DNA of 64,000 nucleotides from Nannocystis sp. (GTDB lineage: Bacteria; Myxococcota_A; Polyangia; Nannocystales; Nannocystaceae): assembly GCF_016714285.1 (NCBI RefSeq), contig NZ_JADJNN010000021.1, forward strand, positions 62,001 to 126,000. The letters run 5' to 3'. Position numbers and translations under genes: made by a program. This document shows, in pieces, positions 15,553 to 24,984 of the stretch (the first letter of the stretch is position 1; every line of letters starts with the position of its first letter). The notes beneath the pieces were generated by a model. The model saw only the letters and a program-made list of their open reading frames with translations, did not search any database and had not been told where the DNA came from.

Positions 15553-17069
15553 CCGGCGGTGTCGGGGAAGCTGGCGGCGAGGCTGTCGGGGACGCCGAGG
15601 GCCTTCATGACGGTGCGCCAGACGTGGCCGCCCGCGAGGCGCCCGGAGTTGTCGGTGACCGGGGCCATGGGGGCGCCGGTGGCGGGGTCGGGGGCGCTGT
15701 AGCTGTAGACGTGGCCGTCGCCGTCGTCGCCGGCCACGCCGACGTCGCCGTAATAGCCGCCCTGGATCATGCCGCCGGCGAGCATCAGGCCGCTCTTGCC
15801 CTCGCCGCCGGCGGAGCCAGCCGCGGGGGCGCGGCCGCCGTCGAGGGTGTAGATCGCGATCAGGGTGTTGTCATAGAGGCCGGCGGCCTTGAGGCTCTCG
15901 ATCAGGCGGGTCAGCGGCTGCACCGTCTGGAGGGCGAGGGTATCGACGATGCTCTGGGGCCGGGTATCGTGCCAGTCGAGGTAATCGAACTCGAGGGCGA
16001 CCGTGGCACACTGGGCGCCCTGGATCAGCTTGTAGGCGTAGGCGCACTGCTCCCAGATGTTGCACTTCTCGCCGGGCGGGTTGCCCTCCTGGTCGGGGCA
16101 GCCGGCCTGCCAGTAGGCGACCTCCTCGGGGGTGAGCGGGAGGCTGATGAGCTTGGGCTCGCCCTGGTAGAGCAGGGGCGAGAGCTCGCCGAGCTGGGCG
16201 AGGTGCTGGGCGCTGGCCTGGGCCTCGTACTTGTGGCGCTGCAGGAAGCGGTCGTCGGCGGCGCTCAGGACCTTGATCAGGGCCTCGGCCTGCTGCGGGG
16301 AGGGGACGACGTTGTAGTCCTCGATCTTGTCGGGGAAGCCGGCGAGCAGGGCGGCGACGGTCTGCTTGCGGTCGAGCTCGGAGCCCTCGAGGCCAGCGCC
16401 GTAGTGATATGCGGTGTGCTCGCGGCTGATGCCCTTGAAGGCGATGCCGTTCTTGACCGCGAGGCCCTGCTGCTTGATGAAGTGGTTGTGCAGGGCGGCG
16501 GGGGTGGGCGTGGAGCTGTAATGTTGCTGGTTGCCGGGGACGTAGGGGACGGGCTCGTTGGCGGACATGTCGCCGCGGCCGGGGCCAGGCATGGGGCTGC
16601 GGCCGGGGGAGCGCTGCGGGTTGCTGGCCTCGTGGCCGTGGATCTCGCCGATGCCGAGCTCGCAGGTCTCGATCATGGCGATGGTGTCGAGGTGGGGCTC
16701 GAGCGGGAGGGAGAGCGGGGTGAGGTAGACCCGGCGCTCGGCGATCTGCTTGAGCTGATCGGCGCCGTAGTACATGGCGCACATGCGGCCGGAGTCGCCG
16801 CGCTTGAGGTTGGCGGCGGTGGCGAGGCCGGGGGCGACGAAGACGTGGCCGAAGTCCCACTGGTCGCGCAGGTCGATCTCGATGAAGTTGATCGGCGGCT
16901 TGGCCATGTCCTCGGCCTTCGCCTCACCGAGGGCGATCGCGCGGGCGGCGTGGCGCACCGCGAAGGGGATGCCCGGCACGGCCAGCGCCACGCCGAGCAG
17001 CTTCATGAAGCCGCGGCGCTGCAGCGGGGGCAGAGAGGCGATGAGCGGCGGACGGCGGAGGTACTTCAT
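15519..17069 (-). CDS. Tat-exported DUF1501-like protein
   Basis: The 516-residue protein has a twin-arginine signal (LQRRGFMKLLGVALAVPGIPFA). Later segments resemble DUF1501/sulfatase-like secreted proteins: LYDNTLIAIYTLDGGRAP, GGEGKSGLMLAGGMIQGGYYGD, and a closing GGHVWRTVMKALGVPD. It contains Cys pairs (GCPDQEGNPPGEKCNIWEQC) that may form disulfides. It starts with an ATGA overlap with the CxxCH lipoprotein gene and is the last gene of a three-gene operon; DUF1501 proteins commonly pair with haem-motif secreted partners in planctomycetes and myxobacteria. Activity unknown. Confidence 0.75.
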   Translation of the reverse strand: MKYLRRPPLIASLPPLQRRGFMKLLGVALAVPGIPFAVRHAARAIALGEAKAEDMAKPPINFIEIDLRDQWDFGHVFVAPGLATAANLKRGDSGRMCAMYYGADQLKQIAERRVYLTPLSLPLEPHLDTIAMIETCELGIGEIHGHEASNPQRSPGRSPMPGPGRGDMSANEPVPYVPGNQQHYSSTPTPAALHNHFIKQQGLAVKNGIAFKGISREHTAYHYGAGLEGSELDRKQTVAALLAGFPDKIEDYNVVPSPQQAEALIKVLSAADDRFLQRHKYEAQASAQHLAQLGELSPLLYQGEPKLISLPLTPEEVAYWQAGCPDQEGNPPGEKCNIWEQCAYAYKLIQGAQCATVALEFDYLDWHDTRPQSIVDTLALQTVQPLTRLIESLKAAGLYDNTLIAIYTLDGGRAPAAGSAGGEGKSGLMLAGGMIQGGYYGDVGVAGDDGDGHVYSYSAPDPATGAPMAPVTDNSGRLAGGHVWRTVMKALGVPDSLAASFPDTAGYAPLDWMLRA

Positions 17070-18340
17070 GGCTTGGACTCGGGCAGGCCGATGACGACCT
17101 GCAGCACGCGCGGGTGGGTGAGGGCGACGACGAAGAGGTCGCCGAAGGTGGGGCCGGCGGCTGCGTCCGCGCGCAGGCGGAGGTCGCGGGCGTGGGCGCG
17201 GGTGGTCAGCTCGGCGAGCAGCTTGGGGTCGATGTCGACGGCCTCGGCCTCGCTCATGCCGAAGCTGTACTCGAGCACGTTGCGGGCGGCGCAGGGGTAG
17301 AAGGCGGGGCTCTCGGAGAGCACGCGGCCGGCGTCGACGAGGGTGTCGACCAGCTGGTTGAGGACCTGCGAGACCTCGAGCGGGGCGGCGGCGGGGTCGA
17401 CGAAGTGCGAGGCGTAGAGGCCGTTGATGCTGCGGCCGAGCTCGTTGTCGGGGTCTTGCAGGCCGGTGGCCTCCGGGTGATAGAGGCCGTCCTGGCTGAA
17501 GCGGACGAACAGCTGGGCGTGGGCGCTGAACTGGCCGTGGCAGGAGTAGCAGGCGCTGCCGTTGCCGAAGCCGTTGGCGGCCTCGGGCACGGTCTGCTCC
17601 TCCTTCGTCATGGCGCGGAACATCGGGATCAGGGTGTCCTTGGCGATCCGCGGCTGGACCGCCGGGTCCATGGGGTAGGTGCTGCAGGTGAAGATGAACA
17701 TCATCCGCCGGGCCCGGCGGAGGTTGAAGCGGCTGGCGTTGGCGATGAGATAGGCGCGGGTGGTGAGCACGCCGGCGGCGTAGGGGGCCCCGGTGTCGCA
17801 GGGGATCTCGGCGCCGACGGGGTCGACGCAGTAGGGGGCGGTGAGCAGCTCGCCGTAGGGCCGGTCGTTGCGGGCGAGGTGGGCGGCGAGGTTGCCGGGC
17901 AGCTCGAAGTCGACGCCGTCCTTGCTGCCGCTGGCGGCGAGCTTGACCTGCAGCATGGCCCGCGCGGTGTCGGCGAAGGCGGGTTCGCTGACCCAGGCCT
18001 CGACGATCGGGACGATCGCGTCGGCGCCGAAGTGGTGGATGAGGTTGTCCTCGTCGGGGCTCAGCAGGCGGCCGACGACCATCGGGGCGATGCTGGCGAG
18101 GTACTCGCGGGCGTCGTCGGCGGTGTAGCCGAGCGCGCCGAGATCGGGCTCGTCGTCGCTGGCGCTGCCGGTGGTGGCCGTGGTGCTGCCAGTGGTGGCT
18201 GGATCGTCCGGGCCGGTGCTCGTGCTGCTGGACTGGCTGGTGGTGGCGTCGCCGGTGCTGGCGTCGGGGGTCTCGGCGACGCTGCCGGCGTAGCAGGCGG
18301 GGACGAGCGCGATGAGGGCGAGGAGGCGGGTCGGGGTCAT
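17066..18340 (-). CDS. lipoprotein with single CxxCH haem motif
   Basis: The 424-residue protein has a lipoprotein signal (MTPTRLLALIALVPAC), a Ser/Thr linker, and a helical domain (LGYTADDAREYLASIAPMVVG; AWVSEPAFADTARAMLQVKL) like those of DUF1592/DUF1549-type secreted proteins. A single haem-binding motif, ACYSCHGQF, sits near residue 275, so covalent haem attachment outside the cytoplasm is likely. It overlaps its neighbours on both sides by ATGA, indicating coupled translation and a functional partnership with the downstream Tat protein. Confidence 0.78.
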   Translation of the reverse strand: MTPTRLLALIALVPACYAGSVAETPDASTGDATTSQSSSTSTGPDDPATTGSTTATTGSASDDEPDLGALGYTADDAREYLASIAPMVVGRLLSPDEDNLIHHFGADAIVPIVEAWVSEPAFADTARAMLQVKLAASGSKDGVDFELPGNLAAHLARNDRPYGELLTAPYCVDPVGAEIPCDTGAPYAAGVLTTRAYLIANASRFNLRRARRMMFIFTCSTYPMDPAVQPRIAKDTLIPMFRAMTKEEQTVPEAANGFGNGSACYSCHGQFSAHAQLFVRFSQDGLYHPEATGLQDPDNELGRSINGLYASHFVDPAAAPLEVSQVLNQLVDTLVDAGRVLSESPAFYPCAARNVLEYSFGMSEAEAVDIDPKLLAELTTRAHARDLRLRADAAAGPTFGDLFVVALTHPRVLQVVIGLPESKP

Positions 18341-18963
18341 TGGGCGACGAACTCCAGGGCCGACAGGGCGACGGCGCAGATCGAGTCGTGGCGGGTGGGC
18401 TCGTCGAGGTTGGCGTCGCCGAGCAGGAGCTCGTAGTCGGCGAGGAGGTCGGCGTCGGGGGTGGTGCCGTAGGCGGCGGTGAGCAGGGCGGGGAGGTCGT
18501 CCGGGAACACCGGGAAGCGGGCGAGCATGGCGGGCGCGCGGCACACGGGCAGGACCGCGGCGATCCACACCGAGATGCGTGAGGCGTTCCAGGTGAGGTC
18601 CGGGTTGACGCCGCTGGCGTAGTCGTAGTCGCCGAGCTCGTAGCGGCGGGCTCGCAGGACGGCGAAGGCGGGGTCGTCCGCGGGCAGGCCGCTGAGCTGC
18701 TGCAGGCGCAGGAAGCGGACGCGGAAGGGCAGGAGCTTGACCTTGCTGCGGTCGAGATCGAAGGGGTCGCGCGGGGGCTCGGCCTCGGGGGCCCCTGTGC
18801 TCGCGTCTGTGTTCGCGGCGGTGGTGGGCTCGTCGGGGGCGCCGGTGCTGGCGGGGGCGTCGGTGTCGCTGTCCTCGAGGACAGGTGGCGGAGCGCCGCA
18901 GGCGAGGGCGCAGGTGGTCAGCGCCAGGGCGCAGGCGCGGGAGGGGATGCTCCGGGGGGACAC
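18337..18963 (-). CDS. lipoprotein, first gene of the CxxCH/Tat operon
   Basis: The 208-residue protein has a lipobox (CALALTTCALAC), an STGAPDEPTT-type linker and a helical domain of about 140 residues (LLPFRVRFLRLQQLSGLPADDP; LRARRYELGDYDYASGV; HDSICAVALSALEFVAQ). The last segment is reminiscent of the closing helices of DUF1592-like modules. No haem motif. The start is GTG. Its stop overlaps the next start by 4 nt. Confidence 0.7.
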   Translation of the reverse strand: MSPRSIPSRACALALTTCALACGAPPPVLEDSDTDAPASTGAPDEPTTAANTDASTGAPEAEPPRDPFDLDRSKVKLLPFRVRFLRLQQLSGLPADDPAFAVLRARRYELGDYDYASGVNPDLTWNASRISVWIAAVLPVCRAPAMLARFPVFPDDLPALLTAAYGTTPDADLLADYELLLGDANLDEPTRHDSICAVALSALEFVAQ

Positions 18964-19042
18964 GCGGGCAGGGTTTCACAGCCCAGGCGCGAATACAAGC
19001 GGGGCTTGCGGGGGGGCGCGCAACCTGGCAGCGTCGCCCGCG

Positions 19043-20167
<1,125 letters not shown>

Positions 20168-20168
20168 C

Positions 20169-21332
20169 ATGGCCTCGCCGCGGGTCATCGTCATCGGCGG
20201 CGGGACCATGGGCCTGGCCAGCGCGTGGGCGCTGGCCAGGCGCGGGGCCCGGGTCACGGTGCTCGAGCGCTTCGAGCACGTGCACACGCGCGGCAGCCAC
20301 GGCGGTCACACCCGCATCATCCGCGAGTCGTACCACGAGGGCGCGGGCTACGTGCCGCTGGTGCGCGAGGCGACGCGGCTGTGGAATGAGCTGTCTGAAA
20401 GGACAGGTGAACGGCTGCTGGTGCGCACGGGGATGGTCGAGCTCGGCCCGCCCGACGCGCCGGACTACGTCGCGACGATCGCGGCCAACCGCGCCAGCGA
20501 GGTCGTGCACCGCGAGTACGAGGCCGCGGAGGCGCGGCGGCGCTGGCCCTTCGAGATCCCCGCGGGCTGGCGCGCGCTGCACTCGCCGGAGGCCGGCTAC
20601 CTGCGGGTGGGGCCGTGCCTGGGGGCGCTGCGCCGCGAGGCGGAGGCGGCGGGGGCGGTGGTCCGCAATGACGTGCGGGTGCGCGAGCTGGTGCGCGACG
20701 GTTCCGGGGTGCGGGCGCTGCTCGAGTCGGGCGAGCTGTGCAGCGGCGACCTGGCGGTGGTGGCCGCGGGGGCGTACCTGCCGGCGCTGCTGCCGGGCTT
20801 CCTGCCGGAGCGGCTCGCGGTGGTGCGGCGGGTGCTGGCGTGGACGCGCCCGCAGGAGGCGCAGCGCGGGCTGCTGGCGGGTCTGCCGGTGTGGTGTGTG
20901 TTCGCCCCGGAGGGCTTCGTGTACGGCTTCCCGTGGGCGGACGAGGGCGTCGACGGCTTCAAGTTGGCGTGTCACTGGCCAGGCGGGGCGACGCCGGGCG
21001 GCGAGGTGGCGGGCCGGGTCGCCGACGCGGAGACCGTCGATCGCGTCGTGCATGACTCGGACCTCGCGCCGCTGGCTGGCTTTTTGGACAGGTACCTGCC
21101 GGCCGCGCGCGGGCCCTTCGTCGACGCGAGCGTGTGCCTGTACACCTGCACGCCGTCGTGGGACTTCGCGGTCGACTTCCTGCCGGGCGACGGGCGGGTG
21201 GTGGTGGCCAGCGGCTTCTCGGGGCACGGCTTCAAGTTCGCGCCGGCGATCGGCGAGGCGATCGCGGACGGGCTGCTATCCGGTCAGATGCCGCCGGCGC
21301 TGGCAAAGTTCGCGTGCGCGCGGCACCTGTGA
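20169..21332 (+). CDS. N-methyl amino acid oxidase with covalent flavin (MSOX/MTOX-like)
   Basis: The 387-residue FAD-dependent oxidase has the dinucleotide motif VIVIGGGTMGLASAWALARRG, the RGSHGGHTRIIRESYHEG segment of the monomeric sarcosine oxidase/N-methyltryptophan oxidase family, and near the C-terminus CLYTCTPSWDFAVDFLP, whose first Cys is the covalent flavin attachment site in that family, then ASGFSGHGFKFAPAIG. It oxidatively demethylates a secondary amino acid to the primary amine, formaldehyde and H2O2. The start lies 1 nt after the kynA stop, so the two form an operon, which favours an N-methyltryptophan-like substrate feeding KynA. Confidence 0.9.
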   Translation: MASPRVIVIGGGTMGLASAWALARRGARVTVLERFEHVHTRGSHGGHTRIIRESYHEGAGYVPLVREATRLWNELSERTGERLLVRTGMVELGPPDAPDYVATIAANRASEVVHREYEAAEARRRWPFEIPAGWRALHSPEAGYLRVGPCLGALRREAEAAGAVVRNDVRVRELVRDGSGVRALLESGELCSGDLAVVAAGAYLPALLPGFLPERLAVVRRVLAWTRPQEAQRGLLAGLPVWCVFAPEGFVYGFPWADEGVDGFKLACHWPGGATPGGEVAGRVADAETVDRVVHDSDLAPLAGFLDRYLPAARGPFVDASVCLYTCTPSWDFAVDFLPGDGRVVVASGFSGHGFKFAPAIGEAIADGLLSGQMPPALAKFACARHL

Positions 21333-21359
21333 GGTTGGCCGCGGTTGGCCGCGGCTGGC
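21333..21359. repeat. 10-bp tandem repeat directly after a stop codon
   Basis: GGTTGGCCGC is repeated twice and followed by a partial copy (GGCTGGC), beginning at the base after the amine-oxidase TGA. Confidence 0.7.
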
Positions 21360-21391
21360 AGGCTGGTCGACCTCCGCGCGCGGGGGCGTAG

Positions 21392-21397
21392 TACCTT
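21392..21397 (+). promoter_or_regulatory. -10-like TACCTT before the poly-G lipoprotein
   Basis: It ends 7 nt before ATG 21405 and so predicts a leaderless transcript. Confidence 0.45.
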
Positions 21398-21404
21398 GTC
21401 GGGC

Positions 21405-21842
21405 ATGCGCAGCAGCCTCTTTGTCGCCTCGGTCTGTACTCTCCTCCTCACCGCCTGTTCGGGCGGCCTCAGCGATGACGACTCGCGGGTGGCCTGGGCC
21501 GCCACGCAGGTCGCGCTCAGCCAGGGCCAGACCCAGGCGCAGCTGGCCGCCAGCGGCACGCCGCTGATGACGGGCGATGAAGTGGCCTTCCCGAGGGGGG
21601 CCGCGGACGTCGACTACACCTGGAACTGCACCGGAGGCGGCACGGCGCACTATGTCGGGACCGCGTCGGTGGTGAGCGACGGCGCCGGTGCGGGCGCGGT
21701 GAACTTCACGCTGGCGACCACCTGGGGGGGTGGGGCGGGGGGGGGGGGGGCCAGGGGGGCGCGGGGAGGGGGGGGGGGGGGGGGGGGGGGGGTGGTGGGG
21801 GGGGGGGGGGAGGGGGGGGGGGGGGGCGGCGCTGGGACCTGA
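21405..21842 (+). CDS. lipoprotein, 3' part disrupted by a poly-G tract
   Basis: The N-terminal 100 residues are a normal lipoprotein: signal MRSSLFVASVCTLLLTAC, then a secreted domain (VAWAATQVALSQGQTQAQLA; VDYTWNCTGGGTAHYVGTAS). From 21724 the DNA turns into almost pure G and the frame reads only Gly with a few Ala/Arg/Val to a stop at 21842. The domain is therefore unfinished. Either the gene is genuinely broken by a G-rich expansion, or the sequence is unreliable here and the true 3' half is lost. Family not recognised. Confidence 0.6.
   Translation: MRSSLFVASVCTLLLTACSGGLSDDDSRVAWAATQVALSQGQTQAQLAASGTPLMTGDEVAFPRGAADVDYTWNCTGGGTAHYVGTASVVSDGAGAGAVNFTLATTWGGGAGGGGARGARGGGGGGGGGVVGGGGEGGGGGGAGT
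21724..21826 (+). repeat. poly-G tract, about 103 bp
   Basis: Nearly all bases are G, with uninterrupted runs of 25 (21768-21792), 14 (21797-21810) and 15 (21812-21826), broken by single T, C or A. It is capable of forming G-quadruplexes on the plus strand, and is also the kind of sequence that causes assembly or base-calling errors. Confidence 0.9.
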
Positions 21843-21968
21843 CGAAGGTCGCAGGCGACAGGAGGGGGGCGGGGGCGGGCGAGGTCTGGGGGCGGGGCGG
21901 GCACGCGGAGCGCACCCTAAGGTCGGCTAGCAAGTCGGCGGCGCCTCGCGCAGGGATCGCCGTCGCTG

Positions 21969-21974
21969 TAAGCT
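21969..21974 (+). promoter_or_regulatory. -10-like TAAGCT before the SDR gene
   Basis: It ends 6 nt before GTG 21981, supporting that GTG as the start. Confidence 0.45.
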
Positions 21975-21980
21975 GGCGCG

Positions 21981-22784
21981 GTGCGTCGCTGGCGAACCGC
22001 GTCGGAGTTTGTCGATCACTACGGGCCGTGGGCGGTGGTCGCCGGGGCCTCCGAGGGGCTCGGGGCGGCCTTCGCCCGCGCGCTCGCGGGGCGCGGCCTG
22101 AAGCTGCTGCTGCTGGCCCGCCGCGCCGATGTCTTGGAAGAGGTGGCGGCGCCGCTGCGGGCGATCACCGAGGTGCGGACGGCGGCGATCGACCTCGGCG
22201 AGGCGGAGCTCGCGGCGACGCTGACGGCGCTGACGGGCGGGCTCGAGGTCGGGCTGTGCGTCTACAACGCGGCCCTCTCGCAGGTCGGGCCCTTCCTCGA
22301 GCAATCGCTGGAGTTTCACCAGCGGACGATCGACGTCAATTGTCGCGGGCCGGTGATCGCGGCGCGGGTGCTCGGCGAGGGGATGGTCCGGCGGGGTCGC
22401 GGTGGGATCTTGCTGATGTCGTCGTTGACGGCGCTGTGCGGCTCGCCCTTCCTCGCCGGCTACGGGGCGAGCAAGGCGTTCAACCTCTCGCTCGGCGAGG
22501 CGCTGTGGTACGAGCTCGGGCCGCGCGGGGTCGACGTGCTGGTGTGCTGCGCGGGCGCGACGAGCACGCCCGGCTTTCTCCGCACCAGCGGCGCCGGTGG
22601 GCCGCGGGCGATGACACCGGAGGCGGTGGTGGTGGAGGCCCTCGCGGCGCTCGGGGCGGCGCCGAGCATGATCCCCGGGGCCTTCAATCGCGTGGCGGCG
22701 GGGCTGCTCGCGCGGCTGTTGCCGCGGCGGGCGGCGGTGCGGATCATGGGGGCGCAGACGCGGCGCCTCGCTGGCGCGCCGTGA
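21981..22784 (+). CDS. short-chain dehydrogenase/reductase
   Basis: The 267-residue classical SDR has the cofactor loop VVAGASEGLGAAFARAL (TGxxxGxG variant), an Asp after strand 3 (AIDLGEAEL), YNAAL in place of NNAG, the catalytic Ser in LLMSSLTALCG, and the catalytic YGASKAF (Y-x3-K). The C-terminal 60 residues include a hydrophobic helix (FNRVAAGLLARLLPRRAAV) that may associate with membrane, as in lipid-active SDRs. It is convergent with the sterol reductase gene, 18 bp away, so a sterol or lipid ketone/alcohol substrate is an attractive guess. Confidence 0.85.
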   Translation: MRRWRTASEFVDHYGPWAVVAGASEGLGAAFARALAGRGLKLLLLARRADVLEEVAAPLRAITEVRTAAIDLGEAELAATLTALTGGLEVGLCVYNAALSQVGPFLEQSLEFHQRTIDVNCRGPVIAARVLGEGMVRRGRGGILLMSSLTALCGSPFLAGYGASKAFNLSLGEALWYELGPRGVDVLVCCAGATSTPGFLRTSGAGGPRAMTPEAVVVEALAALGAAPSMIPGAFNRVAAGLLARLLPRRAAVRIMGAQTRRLAGAP

Positions 22785-22802
22785 TCTGGGTCGATCCGGT
22801 GA

Positions 22803-23870
22803 TCAGTAGATACCGGGGATGATGCGCCAGCGGACGCGGCGGGTGTACATGGTCCACAGGGGGCCGTATTTGCCGGCGCAGCGGAGATCGTCGTGGTATT
22901 GCCGCGGGAACAGCAGGGCGACGTAATAGAGCGGGTAGAGCCAGGGGCCGAGGGCGGCGGGGTAACCGAGGGACAGCGCGAGGCCGGTGGCCATCAGGAT
23001 CTCTCCGAGGTAATTGATGTGGCGCGAGAGGCCCCAGAAGCCGTTGACGAGCAGGCGGTGGCCGTCGTGCTCGATGGCCTCGGGGGTGATGAGGCCGAAG
23101 GCCGGGCGCTCCGGGGCGGTCTTGAACCAGAACTTCTGCAGGTTGGCGCCGCGGGCCAGGACCCAGCCGGCGAGGAACAGGGCGGCGCTGGCGAGCAGGG
23201 TGCTCGCGGGGGTGTGGGGGTTGGGCGCGGCCGCCAGCGACCACGCGCCGACGGCGTAGAAGAAGGCGTAGAAGCACAGGCAGCCCCAGCCGAGCTTGAA
23301 GCCGACGCGCTCGGCGAAGAAGTCATATGTATAGAGATGGACGCGCTCGAAATGCAGGTACTCGCAGAGGAAGAACGAGAACAGGGCGACGTGGAGGAAC
23401 ATGCCCGGGGAGGGGTCGCCGGGGTAGAGGATGCAGTGGTGGGCGAGGCAGGCGAGGAGGTTTAGCTCCAACACGACGGCGCCGACGAGGTAGAGGCACA
23501 TCTTGGCGTCGATGTGGCCGGCGAGCAGCTGGGGGTTGTCGCGGCGGCCGAGGTAGAGGTCGGCGAGCAGGGGCCCGCGGGGCGGGGCGGTGAGGACGAT
23601 CGCGGCGGTGAAGGCGAGGCCGATGGCGCAGGCGGTGAGCGCCGACTGGACGCGGTGGAGGTAGAGGTAGTCCCACGGGTAGAGGCCGAGGAGGCCGCCG
23701 AGCGCGTAAAGGCCGACGACGATCGCCATGACGCGCAGGCCGTTGAGGCGGTAGCGCAGCGGCTGGCCGTGCTCGTCGCGGACGTAGCCGGTGACCCAGC
23801 GGCCCGGCACGATCAGGTGGAGCACGAAGATCAGCGCGTAGAGGGCGAGGATGACGGCGCAGGCGGGCAC
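22803..23870 (-). CDS. ERG4/ERG24-family sterol reductase
   Basis: The 355-residue polytopic protein has about eight or nine hydrophobic segments. The C-terminus carries the hallmarks of the delta-14/delta-7/delta-24(28) sterol reductases: LLVNGFWGLSRHINYLGEI, then HDDLRCAGKYGPLWTMY, ending RIIPGIY; internally FAERVGFKLGWGCLCFY matches the conserved middle region. These enzymes reduce a sterol ring or side-chain double bond with NADPH in the membrane. Which bond cannot be told. GTG 23870 is chosen because TACGCT lies 7 nt before it; the upstream extension to 23996 is unlike the family. Sterol synthesis is known in Nannocystis-type myxobacteria. Confidence 0.88.
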   Translation of the reverse strand: MPACAVILALYALIFVLHLIVPGRWVTGYVRDEHGQPLRYRLNGLRVMAIVVGLYALGGLLGLYPWDYLYLHRVQSALTACAIGLAFTAAIVLTAPPRGPLLADLYLGRRDNPQLLAGHIDAKMCLYLVGAVVLELNLLACLAHHCILYPGDPSPGMFLHVALFSFFLCEYLHFERVHLYTYDFFAERVGFKLGWGCLCFYAFFYAVGAWSLAAAPNPHTPASTLLASAALFLAGWVLARGANLQKFWFKTAPERPAFGLITPEAIEHDGHRLLVNGFWGLSRHINYLGEILMATGLALSLGYPAALGPWLYPLYYVALLFPRQYHDDLRCAGKYGPLWTMYTRRVRWRIIPGIY

Positions 23871-23877
23871 GGGGGCG

Positions 23878-23883
23878 AGCGTA
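23878..23883 (-). promoter_or_regulatory. -10-like TACGCT, decides the GTG start at 23870
   Basis: It ends 7 nt before the GTG. Confidence 0.45.
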
Positions 23884-23956
23884 CGCCCGATCGCGAGCTC
23901 AGGGCGAGACCATGAGCACGCTGGCCCACGGGTGGATCGCAGGGACCGCGGCGGGC

Positions 23957-24571
23957 CTACTCGGGGACCATCTGGCGGCGCAGCTGGGCGGCCCACTGTT
24001 TGAGGTTGGTCAGGGTGCTCTCGAGGTCGTGGGGTGCGGCCTGGATCTTGCGGATCTCGACCGCGAGCAGCTGCTTGGCCTTGCGCAGGCGGCTGCGCGC
24101 CGTGTCCTCGGGGATGCCGAGGAGGGCCCCGATCTCGCCGCCCTTCATCTCCTCCCAGAAGTACAGCTCGAGCACCATCTGCGAGGTGATCGGGATCTGG
24201 CGCAGCGCCTGCAGCAAGATCTTCTCCTCGGCCCGGGCCGCGATGATCGAGATCGGCGAGGCGCCGAGCTCGACCGCGGAGAGGTTGTCGAGGTCGAGGG
24301 GCTCGGGTGCGCGTCGCTTGGCACGCAGGTGCTCGCGCAGCACGTTCTGGGCGACGGCGAAGAGGTAGGTGCGAAAGCTGGCGGTCTCGCGGAAGCGGTC
24401 GCGGCTGGTGACGCAGCCGGTGAAGGTGCGCTGCACGAGGTCCTCGATGTCGCCGTCGAGCTTGTTGCGAAAGAAGCGGTAGATGCAGTCGAAGTGGCGG
24501 GCGAAGAGCTGGCTCCCGGCGGCGACGTCACCCGCGCGCCAGGCATGAAACAGCTCGACGTCGCTCACCAC
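23957..24571 (-). CDS. ECF-type RNA polymerase sigma factor
   Basis: The 204-residue protein has sigma region 2 (LFARHFDCIYRFFRNKLDGD, DIEDLVQRTFTGCV, FRTYLFAVAQNVLREHLR) and region 4 (LRQIPITSQMVLELYFWEEM, GGEIGALLGIPEDTARSRLRKAKQ), with no region 3, as in extracytoplasmic-function sigma factors. The C-terminal 25 residues are an extra helix. It starts at GTG 24571, with a second GTG next to it. A small gene with a C-terminal membrane anchor lies divergently 123 bp away and might be a regulator, but no anti-sigma motif is visible. The target promoters are unknown. Confidence 0.92.
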   Translation of the reverse strand: MVSDVELFHAWRAGDVAAGSQLFARHFDCIYRFFRNKLDGDIEDLVQRTFTGCVTSRDRFRETASFRTYLFAVAQNVLREHLRAKRRAPEPLDLDNLSAVELGASPISIIAARAEEKILLQALRQIPITSQMVLELYFWEEMKGGEIGALLGIPEDTARSRLRKAKQLLAVEIRKIQAAPHDLESTLTNLKQWAAQLRRQMVPE

Positions 24572-24577
24572 GAGGCG

Positions 24578-24583
24578 ACGGTA
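24578..24583 (-). promoter_or_regulatory. -10-like TACCGT before the ECF sigma gene
   Basis: It ends 6 nt before GTG 24571. Confidence 0.42.
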
Positions 24584-24693
24584 CCACGGTTGCGCGGCGC
24601 GTAACGGCCGGGCCGCCGGCCGACACTACCAGGGCTGGAGTCGCCCGAACTCCGTCGGCGGACCGTATATGTTGCTCACGACTGATACCCGCG

Positions 24694-24966
24694 GTGCCCG
24701 CGAATATCGCGGTGGTGTGGGGGTGGGCGGAGGATGAGCGCGCCTGGGCCCGAGCCGCCGGGGCGCACCTGGAGGCGGAGGCGATGCGGCGAAGGATCGC
24801 GGAGCGCCTGTTCGGTGCGGAGCCTGACCGCCCGGTCGACGCGCGAGCGCTGCGGCGTGTCGCCGACGATCCTGGTCGCGCGCTGGCGCGGCCGGGCCGT
24901 CGCGTAGGGTTGTGGGTCGCCGGCGGCGTGGGGCTTGTCGGCCTCCTGCTCGCGGCGTGGTGTTGA
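24694..24966 (+). CDS. small tail-anchored protein (tentative)
   Basis: The frame of 90 codons from GTG 24694 gives a charged helical N-terminal part (EDERAWARAAGAHLEAEAMRR, AERLFG) and a C-terminal hydrophobic helix (VGLWVAGGVGLVGLLLAAWC), i.e. a tail-anchored or small bitopic protein. Third-position GC is high, as in real genes here. The exact start is uncertain; in-frame GTG codons follow closely. It is divergent from the ECF sigma factor. Confidence 0.42.
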   Translation: MPANIAVVWGWAEDERAWARAAGAHLEAEAMRRRIAERLFGAEPDRPVDARALRRVADDPGRALARPGRRVGLWVAGGVGLVGLLLAAWC

Positions 24967-24984
24967 GGGGGAGCGGGTGAGGGC

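Noticed and set aside
15624..17300. 558-codon plus-strand frame antisense to the Tat/DUF1501-like gene
   Set aside because: Low-complexity translation; the minus strand has a signal peptide, family motifs and coupled neighbours.
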